A DNA stretch of 64,000 nt from Macrocystis pyrifera (taxonomy: Eukaryota > Sar > Phaeophyceae > Laminariales > Laminariaceae): NCBI GenBank assembly GCA_031763025.1, contig JASSKH010000020.1, forward strand, positions 10,538,528-10,602,527, written 5' to 3'. The notes under the pieces are model-generated. The model was not told the origin of the DNA, searched no databases, and saw only the letters and a list, made by a program, of their open reading frames with translations. Shown here piece after piece: positions 41,701-54,029 of this stretch (position 1 is its first letter; every line of letters begins with the position of its first letter). A program made the translations under genes and the position numbers.

Positions 41701-44059
41701 ACTGAGGTCTTTGTACATTGTTGTACGTACTGCTGTAGTGAACGAGAAACTGCTCGGTATGTACAACGGCTCCGCACTTCGCCGGCACCCATGATATATG
41801 CGGGAGAACATACCTGCCATTACGTAGCGGTGTTAATATCAAAACCCCTTTTTCCGAATCTCCCTCAGATATGAAATGTATGCCTTAGCAGTCGACCGAC
41901 TAAATATTTATATTTCAAAGTGTTGGAGCTGACGCTCATCGCTTATCCCTAAATTGTTGGTGGGTTTTATTGGTGGTGGGACCAACCAGCCCATTTTCAA
42001 CCCACACACACCCACCCAAAGGTCCATGCCCACTAAACCATCATACAATCTTTCCGTCGACCGGCATCGTTTGTTTGTCAATACGATCCCAATACTCTTT
42101 TGCTGGAGGACAGTTTAATATTAATAACGGCCAACGCAGTAGCTGTATGCAGTTATGAGTGTGACCACTTCAAGGCGTTCGTCGCGCTCCTTATTCCCAT
42201 CGTTTTTCTAAGTTACGTCGAGTTGTGTGTGTTGGTGGATGATGCACGGTGATAGTAGTCGTCGCGGTTGTCTCGCGAACTCTTCAATCTCTTTTTGATG
42301 TAGAAACAACTACTGTACTTGTTATTTCTGTTTGGTCACAAGACAGAACACGTTGGACCAGGCTACAATACGCCACTGGTGTATGGGTGTTGCTGTAGTA
42401 CCACACCCGATACATAGTACATCCGACTCGGGGATTAGGCTCCAAGACGTTATACTGCCGGGTCGTCTATAAGTAGTACGACGTAGTATCGATTAACAGT
42501 AAGTAAAGTATCTTATTACACATACGTACAATACTGGGTTTCGAGTCTGGAGTCGAAAACGAGTGGGAAATACAAACAGGAACTGCGGGGATGGGAAAAC
42601 ACCAACGTATTCCCAAAAATATATCGAAAATCAACCCAAGACACCAGACAGGTGTGGCACAGGTTTCGGCCAGGACGTTTCTGACGAACAGAACATTTAC
42701 GTATCTGTTGCGGCGCGTCCTCGTGGCGTCGGGCCACGAGCCTCTATATTTTTGTCGCCTTAGGCCTTTCGCAATATTGTTGTGGGCAGCTCGGTGTGGT
42801 AGCTGACAGAAAGAAAGAGACCTCAATCCTGTCGGAGAACCGGCTACTGCCCTGCAACTGCAGGAATGCTGCTGCTGCGTATAGCTCGTACGTAGATCTT
42901 GCCTTCTAGAGCTTTCGTACATACACGGATCCGACAGGTACACAACGGGGACCCCAGCACCATTCGTATCGCGAAACAAGGTGCGCTCGACATGAGCGGG
43001 GGCTGTGCTGCTGCCTGTACGTTTGTGTGGATGAACCCCGCCAGGCAATGTCGCTCACCTTTGCTCTTGTTCTATTCGTTGTGTCCGCAGAACGCGGCAC
43101 GCTACATTACTTTCCGGCCCAAAAATGTTCTACAGCACCGCCCAGATTGTGCTTTTGTTGGTTACGTTTGGTAAGCTCCGTTTTGGGATGTTGCGGCTTG
43201 GAATGAAGCATTTGTTTACTCGAGCAACAAACGACTTCCGCCATCTCGGTCAGGGAGCTTATTTTTAATCGGCGTGGGCTTTAGCAACTCCCTGGCGCTA
43301 TTAAGAATTGTGACAAAAAAATAGTCGATGTTCAGGCCCGATGGTTGGGGGGTGAAATGTCAAGGTTTAACAGATTGACACATAACGATCTCAGCAGCTT
43401 CCCAACAAGGACTAAGTCGAATGAGGATGGTGTGATGTGGGCTAAATCTGCCACTCGAGCTCCCGATCGACCGCGGTGCTCCGTTTCCTCTTTCGACGAC
43501 CTATGCTTTGTCCGCTTCTTAATCCCATGCCACGTTCTATATCACATTGTTTCTGCTGTCGTCGCGATTGTATCTGTGTTCCTCGCCGACTCCCAGCACA
43601 TCGAGAATGCATGCGTTCGTCTGGTGCTGTTCCCTGATCTTGTTTTTTATATCTAGCGTGAGCACGTGCTCCACATGTCGTGTGCGTCTTGCTCGTCTTG
43701 CTTGCGATTGTATTCAGTATGCCGCTTTCCCCACCCCGACATGGACACCAACGCACATTGGGTTCGTGAGTTCGCCCGCGCTGTCGTTCTACGCCTTGAA
43801 GTTCCGTCGGTGGCTTCCTCCGCCACTCTCCTCTCGATGTCACGCAGCGTGCGTTTACGCACCTTCGATTTCTCTCGTACGACCTCCTTTTCTGCCAGGT
43901 GGTTTCCTCCGCCACTCTCCTCTCGATATCACGCAGCGTGCGTATACGCACCCTCGATTTCTCTCGTACGACCTCCTTTTCTGCCGTGCCTTCCTGCTGG
44001 TGTGAAATCGTACCAAGTTTAGCAGTAAGGTAGGAGTGCTTATCCTATTCTCTGCTTTT
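41701..44059. other. No supported gene; 89-bp tandem repeat at 43811-43985
   Basis: TGG(C/T)TTCCTCCGCCACTCTC starts at 43811 and 43900, with about 93% identity over 85 bp. Frames on both strands (minus 42467-43048, plus 43547-44005) have no recognisable domain and partly arise from the duplication. Confidence 0.45.
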
Positions 44060-44900
44060 TACATGGGGAATTGAAAACAGGTAGCCTGTTTTTCTCATGC
44101 CAGGGCCATGCAAGTCCCATGAACACCCATAGCAGTGCCATCAACGTTCATGGCATGCCGTGGGACTGCCATGGGAGTATGAACTGACTATGACAGTGTC
44201 CTGAAACGCATCTCTGGGACTGACCTGCCACCGCCGTCTTTAAACGGCCATGACCGCGGTATGGGGCTGTCAAGATATTGACATGGGACCTCTTATCTTT
44301 CACAGTACTTTCGTGAGAAATCGTGGAACGCCAATTATACGCTACCTACAACAGCACAACGAGATGGGGCTGCGGTCGGAATACCATGGAAAAACGATGG
44401 GACGGCCTTGCGCTCGTCACGAGGGCATCTGAAGCCTGCCATGCCTTGAATACACATTGGACATTTTTGGCCTTACGTATCTATTTCATGACGTCTCATG
44501 TCACCAAATGTAACATCTCGCCAGCTGGTGGCAGTACCATGATAATTCCACGGCAATCCCCATAGACAGTTTTGTCACTCATGCCCTCTCAAATCTCTGA
44601 TGATTTCGCGGACGCTTGCCATCGTTTTGCACAGCTTTCGGTTCGATGAGCGTTAGTTTAAATATGCACACAACATATGTTCATGAAATGTGACTAGGTG
44701 TCCTGGAAGCCAATGAACGTGCATGAACATGTTTGGTGGTGCAGACGGTGCCATCATAAGCCTAGGGACAGGAGCATGGCTGTCTGATGGGTGTCATTGA
44801 ACCTTTCATGCCTTGAGTGGACATCTACTGAAACCTCGGAGGCAAGCACATGCCTAGCCTCACACTATCAGCTACTGACCACATTAAACATCATGATCGA
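44060..44900. other. CATG-rich tract
   Basis: I count about 22 CATG tetramers in 840 bp, where about 3 are expected from equal base use. Many are in CCATG(G/A/C) or TCATGCC context. GTTCATGGCATGCC and CCATGGGAGTATGAAC form a weak dyad near 44150. There is no gene. Confidence 0.6.
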
Positions 44901-45600
44901 AATTAACAGGCGGACGTGTTGGCCTGGGCGATGGCGTAGGTTTTGTATGATATGAGACGACCTGCGTAAATGAACCCGGGTGGCGGCGGAAGTCGCAATG
45001 CATCATGAGTCATTGCTAGTAAAGTATTTCTCGCGCGGTTCCATCTCCCAGACGTCATGATGTAGTAATGTTGAATTATTTCTACTGCGCGCGGCTCGAT
45101 CGTGTACGCAACCTTTAGTACACACGACGAACCCTCTGTCAGCCCTGCATGGTCTCGCAACACGACGATTGACACAGGCGGAATCCTTGCGTGGGTTTGC
45201 GCCATACTCCACTGGAGGTCACCCTTCTTCATAACCTTGCATTCTCGTTGAAGTTGCCTATCACCGAGTTGCGTGCGTTTATAGTTTCCCTAGCACACGG
45301 CTGTACCTGTGTGAAGTTGTGGTGGGTCCCTTCTGCGCCCTCTGCTGTAGCTACTGCTGCGACGGGTTCTTGGATTCGACCCAACACAACTTTTCGCCGA
45401 CACGGCCCTCCTAGGGTATTCTGTGGCCGTCGTGTCTACCGATAGGGGTTGAGCAGCACCAACATCTAAACGCGAACATGATGTATGTTGACCAGTTTAC
45501 CACGAACAGATATGTAGGCATCCTCACAACTTAAAGAGTAAAATATTGCCTTCCTTCGAATGCTTGCGGCACCTTTCGGTTTAATGTTACATACACTAGA
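44901..45600. other. No supported gene
   Basis: Short frames only, no repeats seen. This begins the least repetitive part of the window. Confidence 0.4.
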
Positions 45601-46059
45601 ATGAGGCCTTTCCTCCGTTTAAGGCGCTCGTTCAGACCTTGCTCCCTCCTGCTTCAATTTGTCGAGTTTGGCGAACCGTCATCTTGCAAACTTGCACTTG
45701 TTTTACTCTTCATTAAAATTTCCCGCTCAATGATAAGCTCACTCTCCGATTCCAGACTAAGGAAGGTCTGTCGCTGCATTCAGAGCCTTGCCTTTAACTA
45801 TGTCCAGTTTTCTCTTCTGTGCTTGTGCATACGAGTCATAGCTGCTGCACTTCTGCTGGTTATAGGTTTTATATTTTCGCATCCTTCCTCCTGCTGTCGA
45901 TTTTTAGTGGAATGTTTCCCTTTTGCGGACAGGATTGTACGGTGCTGCCTGGTTCATGTGTACCTTTTACTTGTTGAACTTCTAGTTTCCTCTGTTGTTG
46001 CCGTTGCATTGGTTGCTCTTGTGCGCCGAGGAATATTTTACTTGCAATCATTTCACTAA
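45601..46059 (+). CDS. Hypothetical hydrophobic ORF
   Basis: ATG at 45601 opens 152 codons with two strongly hydrophobic segments. One is at about residues 68-92 (AAALLLVIGFIF), the other at about residues 117-142 (LLLVELLVSSVVAVALVALV). It has no recognisable family, no clear upstream element and many Cys, Leu and Arg codons from T/C-rich DNA. It could be a small membrane protein, but a compositional artefact is at least as likely. Confidence 0.2.
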   Translation: MRPFLRLRRSFRPCSLLLQFVEFGEPSSCKLALVLLFIKISRSMISSLSDSRLRKVCRCIQSLAFNYVQFSLLCLCIRVIAAALLLVIGFIFSHPSSCCRFLVECFPFADRIVRCCLVHVYLLLVELLVSSVVAVALVALVRRGIFYLQSFH

Positions 46060-47626
46060 TTGTTTCGTGTCAGATGTGCACGAGTTCCGTACAGGTTGTC
46101 ATTCTGTTTGATATGTTTGCAGTATTCTCGCACTCCAATGTTAGTAGAAGCTACTCAGTGTTCACTGGCTGCATAACGGCAATGAGTTCACTACAGAACA
46201 ACAACAAACGCAACACGACTCAAATTGGTTGGTTTCAACACTGCCAACGTTGCGCTTTTGGGTCAGACAATTATCGAAAAGGGCTATTGTTTCATTGCTG
46301 CTAGCGAACATTTGGGTAGTGTGACCTGCTATCCCCAATCCCCACCGAATTTATAACCAGGCGAGAACTCCAGCCAACTCGCACGCCTAGTAGATGTCTT
46401 CGGCTAGTTGAATATTTGTTTGCTGTGTAGCAGGTTCTTTGGTTGTGGCACGGTGGGAGAGTGCTATGCCCTGCATAAAGCTGTGATGTGACCTCACGGT
46501 TTTCAACGTCTAATACAAGCACGGTCCCATCTTTGAACGGCTGGGCATTACGGTTTGCTGGTCGCCGGCCACACGAGAAACACCACGTAGATGCTGCGAA
46601 AGGATGTTCCGAAAATGAAATCTGCATGCGTCAAGTCAGCTTAGGTCATGTTGGGTTCCCGTAGTTCGCTTCGGTTGTGCCGATCCCCTGGAACGTGCCG
46701 AGCTGTGCCTGGCATGTTTTAGACGAATAGAAAACGTGCCAAGCTGTCATTTAGCTCCGGTTGACAGGCTATCTTTTCGCACATAAAATCATACAAAGTC
46801 TGAGACACTATTAGATATGCCCTCACGAGCTCCCAACTACTTCTGAGCGGAGATAACTCTTGCTGCTTCCTCTGCGGCCGCAACGATGAACGAACTGCGC
46901 AGCGGGTATTCAACTGCAAGGTCACCATGAGACCCGCTCTAACCCCCCCGTACTTTAATGGCTAGCGTAATGATAAATTGCACAATGAGTAAACATTGCA
47001 CGACTTCTTGTCACGATGAGTTGCTTTCTTAAGTTGTGTTCTAGAAACGACCTCAACATCAGCAAAGAGGGAGCATGTCAGGTGCGCAACTAGTGATACG
47101 TCAACCCGATTCCAAGGATCTCCTTGCCGGCAGCATGGTTTCGCTAAAGGGCAGTGAGCACGAGCAACGGAACGAAACACGCATAGAACATTCGTCCTTG
47201 ACCGTTCTATCGCAGTTGCTGGCAGTTCAGTGGTAGGTGCTATTTGGGTCGTGGATGTCACCCGTGTTTGCAAACTCAAACCGCGGCATCTTTTGCTGCG
47301 CGTACTGCGATGTGGGAGGCACATTAATGGATTTCACTGATGAGATTATTCACCTGAGGACCTTCCCAGTGTCTTGCCTTTCGAGTTTCGCTAATGTTTT
47401 CGTCACCATTAGTATTGCCTACTGTTGACTGTGAGATTGTCGGTCGGGTTATTTTTCGAACGTAATACCCAGTGATAGTAGGATACACAGTGATAGTAGG
47501 CGTCATGTATATTTTCTAAGGCGAGGAGTCTTGAGCCCACGTGGTGCTACCGGTTCAGCAGCATGCGCCTCGTCTTGTGAGACGCTCTTTATACATAAGT
47601 TTGTTCTAATTGTTCTTGATCGGTAG
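46060..47626. other. No supported gene
   Basis: Only short frames. This is probably upstream DNA, or possibly upstream introns, of the EsV-1-7 gene; I can point to no defined promoter element. Confidence 0.4.
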
Positions 47627-47719
47627 ATTCGAAGGGCTCAACCGGGAACGTTCTTTTTCTGTGCACCCCATCCTGCAGACGATCTTGCCGGATCACTGTC
47701 GCTGCAACCTTGGGCGAGA

Positions 47720-48541
47720 ATGGGGCGATGCGCACATGTTTCGTGCACAAAGAGACCCAGCTTCAGCGCCAAAGGCATTCGGACGGCGATGTACTGCAGG
47801 CAACATGCCGAGGACGGCATGATAGACGTTAACAACAAGCGGTGCGCATACGACTCCTGCACGGTGAAACCAAACTACAATACTCGCGGCAAGACGGCAG
47901 CGTTCTGCAGGCAACACGCGGCGGACGGCATGGTTGATGTTTGCAGCAAGCGTTGTTTACACGACACCTGCACGAGGCGACCGACCTTCAACTTCGAAGG
48001 CAGCAAGGCGCCCGAATTTTGCAGGCAACATGCTAAGGGCGGCATGATCAACATTATTGCCAAGCGTTGCTCGTATGATTCCTGCACAAGGCAACCATCC
48101 TTCAATATCGAAAGCTGCAAGCGGGCGGCTTTTTGCAGGGAGCACGCTGAGGACGGTATGATAGACGTTCGTAACCGGCATTGCTTACACGACTCATGCA
48201 ATAAGAGTCCAACATTTAACATCGCCGGCAGCAAGAGAGGGGTGTACTGCAAAGAGCATGCTGTCGCCAATATGGTGGACGTTATTTCGAGGCGTTGCGC
48301 ACATAACGCTTGCTCTAGGCGACCGGTGTGGGGTATCAACGCCATAGCCTCCGTATGCGCTTCCCATAAGAGCGATATCCTTGGCGGCCCGATTATCAAC
48401 TTCTTCGCAACGTGCGAGGTTGTAGGTTGTAAGAAACTGTCGAGGTGGGGCCCCGATGGGAAGCAGCCTACTCATTGTCATGATCACGGCCCCCACGAAG
48501 TCGGGTTCGTCTGCTCTGTCGCGACGGGTCGCAGGACGTGA
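47720..48541 (+). CDS. EsV-1-7 repeat (Cys/His motif) protein
   Basis: Intact 273-residue ORF made almost entirely of Cys/His repeats. Residues 4-41, 79-116, 117-154 and 155-192 fit C-X4-C-X16-C-X2-H-X12 exactly; residues 42-78 have X15. Two degenerate repeats follow (C at 193 with X14, C at 232 with X15). Conserved words are CRQHA and GMIDV. This spacing defines the EsV-1-7 family, which includes IMMEDIATE UPRIGHT, needed for basal development in Ectocarpus; the molecular function is unknown and metal binding is inferred. The ATG at 47720 is the first in a frame open from 47627. TCCTGCAG at 47671 could be an upstream acceptor, so a 5' exon is possible. It is the only convincing host gene here. 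Confidence 0.9.
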   Translation: MGRCAHVSCTKRPSFSAKGIRTAMYCRQHAEDGMIDVNNKRCAYDSCTVKPNYNTRGKTAAFCRQHAADGMVDVCSKRCLHDTCTRRPTFNFEGSKAPEFCRQHAKGGMINIIAKRCSYDSCTRQPSFNIESCKRAAFCREHAEDGMIDVRNRHCLHDSCNKSPTFNIAGSKRGVYCKEHAVANMVDVISRRCAHNACSRRPVWGINAIASVCASHKSDILGGPIINFFATCEVVGCKKLSRWGPDGKQPTHCHDHGPHEVGFVCSVATGRRT

Positions 48542-48840
48542 AGTGGTCGTAGTCCATATTGTCACGCCTAGCGCGGCCCCTCGCTTAATGTGGAAGCTGA
48601 GTGCTCTTGTCGAGTTCCATGAAGGTGAGTAGTAGGTTATTTGGTGGTGACATTCATCCGTGAATGCGTCGGATTGTAGGGGCCGAGAAACTCCCACATA
48701 ACCGTCGTTACAAGTAGCTTCTAACGGATGCGCTTATATTTGCCTTTGTATGTTTGCGCTTGCGGTTTGGAGTCGAGTTGCGTCCCTTCCTGTTTTAATA
48801 GGTTTTTAGACACGGCTTAGCGCAAGGCAATCAGGGATTC

Positions 48841-49866
48841 TGGCAATTGGACACAATTTTCGCGCAATGCTTGTCATGGCGAATTCCTTGAGAAGAAGGC
48901 AATGCTTATGGTTCAGGGCAAAAGAGAAGTACAGCCGGGGTTTGATCTTGTCCGGAGGTTGTAGCATAGAGCTGAGATCGGCGGGAGATTGTCAGGAGGG
49001 ATAAAGTAAGTAGTATGCCAGGTGTTTTAGAATGTCGTAGAATAGCCGACTGTCCTGATTGCGTTTCGAAGCTGGCCTTCGACAAGGTGGCGGGCGAGAT
49101 GGTCACTACTTGGAGTTCTGGTTACGAAATGCAACACTTTCACACAGGAGACAGCGGGAGCGACTCAGCCCCTTGAGCAGCGTAGGTCTAGCCCAGGTGG
49201 TATACCGCAGAGTTTTGTCGAACAAAAAGTGCATGCTCTACTTTCCGTAGGGGAAAGTTCAGCTGTCTAAGGTTTCATTGTCGTAGATGTAAATGTTTGG
49301 GTGGCCACACGCCCGTTAGATACACTTCGGAACGGTGGCATAACTTCTCTTTCCTCTGCACTTGGACACATGTGTCGCGCGATGCTTGTGGTAGCGAATT
49401 CCTTCAAAAGCGGATAAGGCGAAGAAGTACTGGGCAACAATAAACTCCAGGCGGGGTTTGTTGTTGCCAGGGGGTCATAGGGTATAGAGCGCTCATCAAC
49501 CGTTTTTTGTCAGCAGGATAAAAGTGAATAATGTGCCATGTGTTATGGATGGTCGCAGTATGGCTGACTGTCATGATTGCGTTTTGAAAGAGTCCTTCGG
49601 CGAGGTGGCTAGCGAGATTATCGCGGTTATGGTGCCGCCCAGGATATGCAATATGTTCGCACCCTGGATGGCGAGAGCGAGTCATCCCCTTTAGTGCAGA
49701 CTGCTTAAGGCCAAGATGGTTTATCGCATAAATTTATGAAAACAAGATGCGTCCTCCATTTTCCGAAGTAGAGAGTTCAGCTGTCTAACGTTTTACTGAC
49801 GTCGATGTACACACTTGAACAATGTGCGGTGACCACACGCCCATAGGATTCACTTCGAGATGTTGA
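48841..49866. repeat. Old tandem duplication downstream of the EsV-1-7 gene
   Basis: Two units of about 500 bp, offset by 516 bp. GACACAATTTTCGCGCAATG at 48849 matches GACACATGTGTCGCGCGATG at 49365. Then AGCGAATTCCTT, GGGGTTTG-T-TTG, GACTGTC-TGATTGCGTTT, AGTTCAGCTGTCTAA and GGCCACACGCCC follow in the same order. Identity is about 70-75%. No shared open frame survives. Confidence 0.75.
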
Positions 49867-50492
49867 CAGAGTCGTGTCCCTCCTCCAACAACAATTGTCA
49901 TCCTGCGAGCAGGTTGGAAGTCTGCGGGCGCTTTGCATGCAAACACCACCTTGGCTGTTGGTGTAGTCTCAATGGAGTGTGCGTACTGCATGTCAACATT
50001 GTCTGTTGCACGTTGTTGTGGCATCTGTACTTTAAGTGGTACGGCGTATCGTTCGCTGAAGCTAAATCGCCGCATCGTGATGTGGAAAACATATGCAATC
50101 TAGCAGGTTGGATTCGTTTCTTGCGAGGATTGTGGCTGTGTTGATGAATCCGTCTTGTATCATGGATGTATTGATGATGCGCTCCCGTCTCGAACCTCGC
50201 GTACCGACGATGCTACCACCTGTTTGTTGCAGTAGAAACATTGCTTCTACTGCATCGTTCTCAACCCACACGGGGTCGTGTATAGTATCTGACCCGAGTA
50301 TGAGCGCGAGGGAGCGCAGACAAGGAACAGGAGTGGCATGACTTATCTTGACTGTTTATCCCCTCTGGTAGACGAAGGGGGACTGTTGGACGCGCTAAGT
50401 CTCGCGACTATTTGGGCCATGTTATTTTGGTCATTCAGGGCCGATCGTTTATTCCTGCAAAAACTAGAACGAGATGCATATATACCACCTAC
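49867..50492. other. No supported gene
   Basis: Short frames on both strands without recognisable domains. No repeat structure seen. Confidence 0.4.
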
Positions 50493-50601
50493 TACGGGGG
50501 TCCATAGTTAATAGGACCTATCGTATACATAAAAACCTATACATTTGCCTTTGTTACCATCAATATTTGGTCCTATTCCCTAGGGTTTACCCTAGGGTAA
50601 T
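50493..50601. mobile_element. TA-flanked MITE, copy 3, divergent right end
   Basis: The left end CTACGGGGGTCCATAGTTAA and the inner AATAGGACC / GGTCCTATT pair match copy 2. The right end is replaced by CCCTAGGGTTTACCCTAGGG. The same CCCTAGGG word occurs at 54050 and 54080 next to another end of this family. Confidence 0.6.
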
Positions 50602-50646
50602 CTAAAAGCAAAATTAATTTCCTGTCCTAACGGACAAAATGACAAA

Positions 50647-50935
50647 AAACACGGTACACCAGCGCTTTTTTGGCAGGTTAAGGTACGAAAAACTCAACCC
50701 AGGCCATCAGGGTACACCCAACCCAAGTAAGATGGCATTTTCTGTCAAGGTTTACCGTTTTTTTTGCGAAACATCCATGTCCTTCCGTCTCACTTGCAAA
50801 AATCCCTAAAAACGGTACACCATCGTATTTTTGCCAGTTTACGGTACGTAAAGACAACCGAGGTGATCAGGGCACACCAAACCCAAGTGATATGATATTT
50901 TCTGTCAAGGTATACCGTTTTCTGGCAAACAATGT
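50647..50935. repeat. Two-copy tandem repeat, period 161 bp
   Basis: ACGGTACACC at 50651 and 50812, followed in both by TTTTTG-CAG/AGTT, GGTACG, ATCAGGG-ACACC, AACCCAAGT and TTTTCTGTCAAGGT-TACCG. No gene. Confidence 0.8.
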
Positions 50936-51859
50936 CCCGGTACTGCTTATATTTTCGAACGAACACTACGTTCGTCAATAGAAACGCCTTCTTGTACTTG
51001 TACTGCTGTGTACTCGGGTTCAAACGAACGTATGTACCAGGTACGAGTCAAGGGTTGCTTATATAGAACCTGAAGCCATTTTATTTCGTTTCGTGCGCGT
51101 GCGTGTAGTCAGAACGCGGTACAGCGGGCTAGCCCGGCGCCGCCGCGGGTGTCAGCGAGTGCTAGCAGGTAGAGGGGGTGTTGCAAGGAGCGCCGTCGCC
51201 GTTTGCATGGCTAGGCGTTGCGTGTGTCTCGAGACACGCAGGAAGCACGAATGGGCTCTGTCGGCCCTCCTTGTGAGGCTGCGCTTGCACCATATACGAG
51301 ATATATGGGTCGTTTTGATATGCAAAATATTATTTAAGCGGTGCTTATTTTTGCGACCAAACTAAACTTCAAAGAGACTTCAATGCAGTTTGAGCACCAA
51401 CTTTGTCGAAGTGACGAAGAAGGGCCACGGTGAGCACCGGGCTTCACGCGAGGCGGGAGACGACGCTCACTGTGGCAGAGAGGGAGGAAAACTTTATCCG
51501 GACGCAATCGGTGGTGAGGTGGTCGCGAGACGGCCGGGCGGCGTACAAGGCTAAGAGGGAAGCTCTGTTCGTTTTTTCTCTTTCTGACCGGTGGGAACGT
51601 GTTCCAAGCAGGCAGAAAATTATTACATGAATGAAGAATGAAGGCACTGGGCCAAGATATATTTTACAAGCAAAAACAACGTAAATACAGACTAGACTTT
51701 TCGAGCTTCCACCAATCAAAGCAGAGCTCCTATGACTTACCGTATGACTTGCAAAATGACCGTGATTGGCCAACAGCGCCGTTACACAGATATCGTATTG
51801 AGCGTGCTACGAGTACAACAAGCAGGCTGTTGAACATCGCTGAGGCCATGCCGCCCAGC
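50936..51859. other. GC-rich unassigned frames, no supported gene
   Basis: Frames 51093-51365 and 51430-51630 are Arg- and Glu-rich with mixed composition and could be exon pieces, but no domain is visible and they are unlinked by frame. TACCAGGTA at 51035. Confidence 0.25.
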
Positions 51860-52720
51860 AGCAGCAGCAGCAGCAGGCAAACCATGCGCGTGAGGTGGCA
51901 CATCCGCAGTATACTCTATGGATGCCTTGTATCGGGGTCTGCGATATGCATCACGGAGGATGGATAGGTAGAGTTTGGGGTGCGGGCGCATGTATGTATC
52001 CCGACTCCCGTCCACACCCACGACGACGACGACCAATAACAACCGCCACCTGCTGTTGCCCAGCAGCATAGTAACAGGCCAAACCAGCGCGAGAGGTGCA
52101 CACCCGTAGTGTATATCTTGGCTATTGTACCTGTAGTTGCAAGTGTTGGAGCCGACGACGCGTCATCGAGGACTGATAGGCAGAGCTTGGTGTGCGGGTG
52201 CATGTATGTGTGTGTAACCCGACTCCCGAACACGCCCACCGATTAACAACCAACTAACTGCCACCAGGCAAAACTGCGTGAGGTGACACATCCAGGGTGT
52301 ACTCTTGGCTACTGTTGTACCTGTAGTAGTTGCAAGTGTCGGAGCCTACGATGCATCATCGAGGATAAATAGGAAGAGCTTGGGGTGCGGGCGTATGTAT
52401 GTATCTATGTACCCATGTATGTATCCTGACTCCCGACCACGCCCACCACAACGATCAACGACCAACTGCCACCAGACAAAACTACTCATCCTCCAGCAGC
52501 AGCAGGCCCCCAGCAGCACACCAGCCGCAGGCAAAATCATGCGCGCACGTTGGCATATGCGGGGTGTAATTTATGACTAGTTGCATGTATCGGAACCTAC
52601 GATGCAGCACCGAGGACGGATAGTAGGCAGAGCTGGGGGCACGGGCGCATGTAAAGCATGAATGACGTCCCGACTCCAAACCACACCGACCACAACGATC
52701 AACAACCGCCACCAGGAAAA
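51860..52720. repeat. Four diverged tandem units of about 220 bp
   Basis: The word CCCGACTCC (or CCTGACTCC) recurs at 52000, 52218, 52424 and 52668. Each is preceded by GCATCA-CGAGGA-GATAG-AGAGCTTGGGGTGCGGGCG-like sequence and followed by CACGCCCAC-ACGA-CAACCAAC-GCCACC. CAGCAGCAG runs sit between units. Six-frame translations are repetitive and have no domain. Confidence 0.8.
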
Positions 52721-54029
52721 AAAACTGATGTACTCCTCTGCTGTTGTTCTGAGCAGCAGTGCAATTCTCCTAGCCAATCGAGAAGACAGGAGTACGCATG
52801 TGCCTGCTATCGCCACCGTTTGCCTGCGCCACCACCACGCACCGCCGTCTCTGCTGTTGTTCGAGCTGCGCGGTTGGATCGACAAGCTCGTCATAATTTC
52901 ATTTACGTATATAGTGGACCCAAAAGCTGCGTCACAGTAGTAGCAGGTTGCCCCCTGCAACCGCTTGAGAGCGTAGCAGTAGTAGTAGCAGTATAGTTCC
53001 TGCGGTCGTCCATTGCCTCCACACCATGCACACCGCCTATATCTTGCTGTGCAAACGTTGCTCGACCGGCATTGAGGCGGACGAAAATTGACTGAAACGC
53101 CTCAAAATCGTTGGACGACGGACAACCTACCCTTCTAACACCATACACAGCTGGTCGAAACAAGGCTGCAGTGATACCGACTTTTCGATACCTGCAACCT
53201 ACGGTACCCACTTCTTGTAGTGCCAAAACCAAATTTTACAGTACCAACACCACAAGAAAAAAGCGGAAATTCTATAGTACGAATACGTGCTTCCTACGTA
53301 CTTTTCTTGGTACTTACATTATCATTAGAACGATAACGGCCCACGTCAACAACGGTGCTGCCGCTTAGCGGCCGGGGTCTCGATCGGACCTCTCTGTATC
53401 ACCCTTCGACCTGATGATCAACTCCACCCCAACAGCGGATGGCCAGGTGACGTCGTGGAATGGCATGCTCGTATCATGTACACTCGGACGGCTCTCGGAT
53501 TCAACTGGCAACTACACTACCGATTGCCGTGTCGAGGACCATGGCCATATATCGAGATAACCGCATCCCAATGTGTGTTAAAACGTTTAGATTTTTTTTG
53601 TGTGATATTGCTTCTCGATTCGGACTGGCTGCCTTCTCGTTTCCGTCTTTTTGCTAGAACGCATTTTGCAGAAATGTTGCACGGCGCGTCCAGTCTTTCG
53701 AGTTCTGCGCAGCTACATTTATGGTAACTGTTCGGTCGACAGAGTGTTGTTTACGGGGTGCATGTACGTAACGATCATTGGCGAAAAGTCAACTTGTATG
53801 CCTTTTGTCATCTTGGATTTCAGTGCGGCGTTTTATTTGGTTTGGCTGTGTTCGCGACACGTCGAGGTCACCGCAATCTGCGCGATGCGACTGTGAAGTA
53901 ATGTTTGTTTTTTTTGGTTGGAAATAGCGGCAACTGCAGCGTCTTCAAACAAGTAATATTCTACGTGGCAAATATCGACGTCGCGAAAGAATTTCCAGGC
54001 CTTCGTCCAACCTATTTTTGTTATGTGGT
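52721..54029. other. No supported gene
   Basis: Frames up to about 110 codons on both strands without recognisable domains. No repeat until the CCCTAGGG block. Confidence 0.4.

Noticed and set aside
41332..41842. Gln-, His- and Pro-rich frames on both strands
   Set aside because: Produced by triplet repeats; no domain outside the low-complexity tract.
43442..43951. 169-codon Arg-rich minus-strand frame
   Set aside because: Partly the 89-bp tandem repeat; both strands are open and no domain is visible.
47875..48399. 174-codon minus-strand frame opposite the EsV-1-7 gene
   Set aside because: A shadow of the repeated Cys/His codons on the plus strand, which have the diagnostic spacing.
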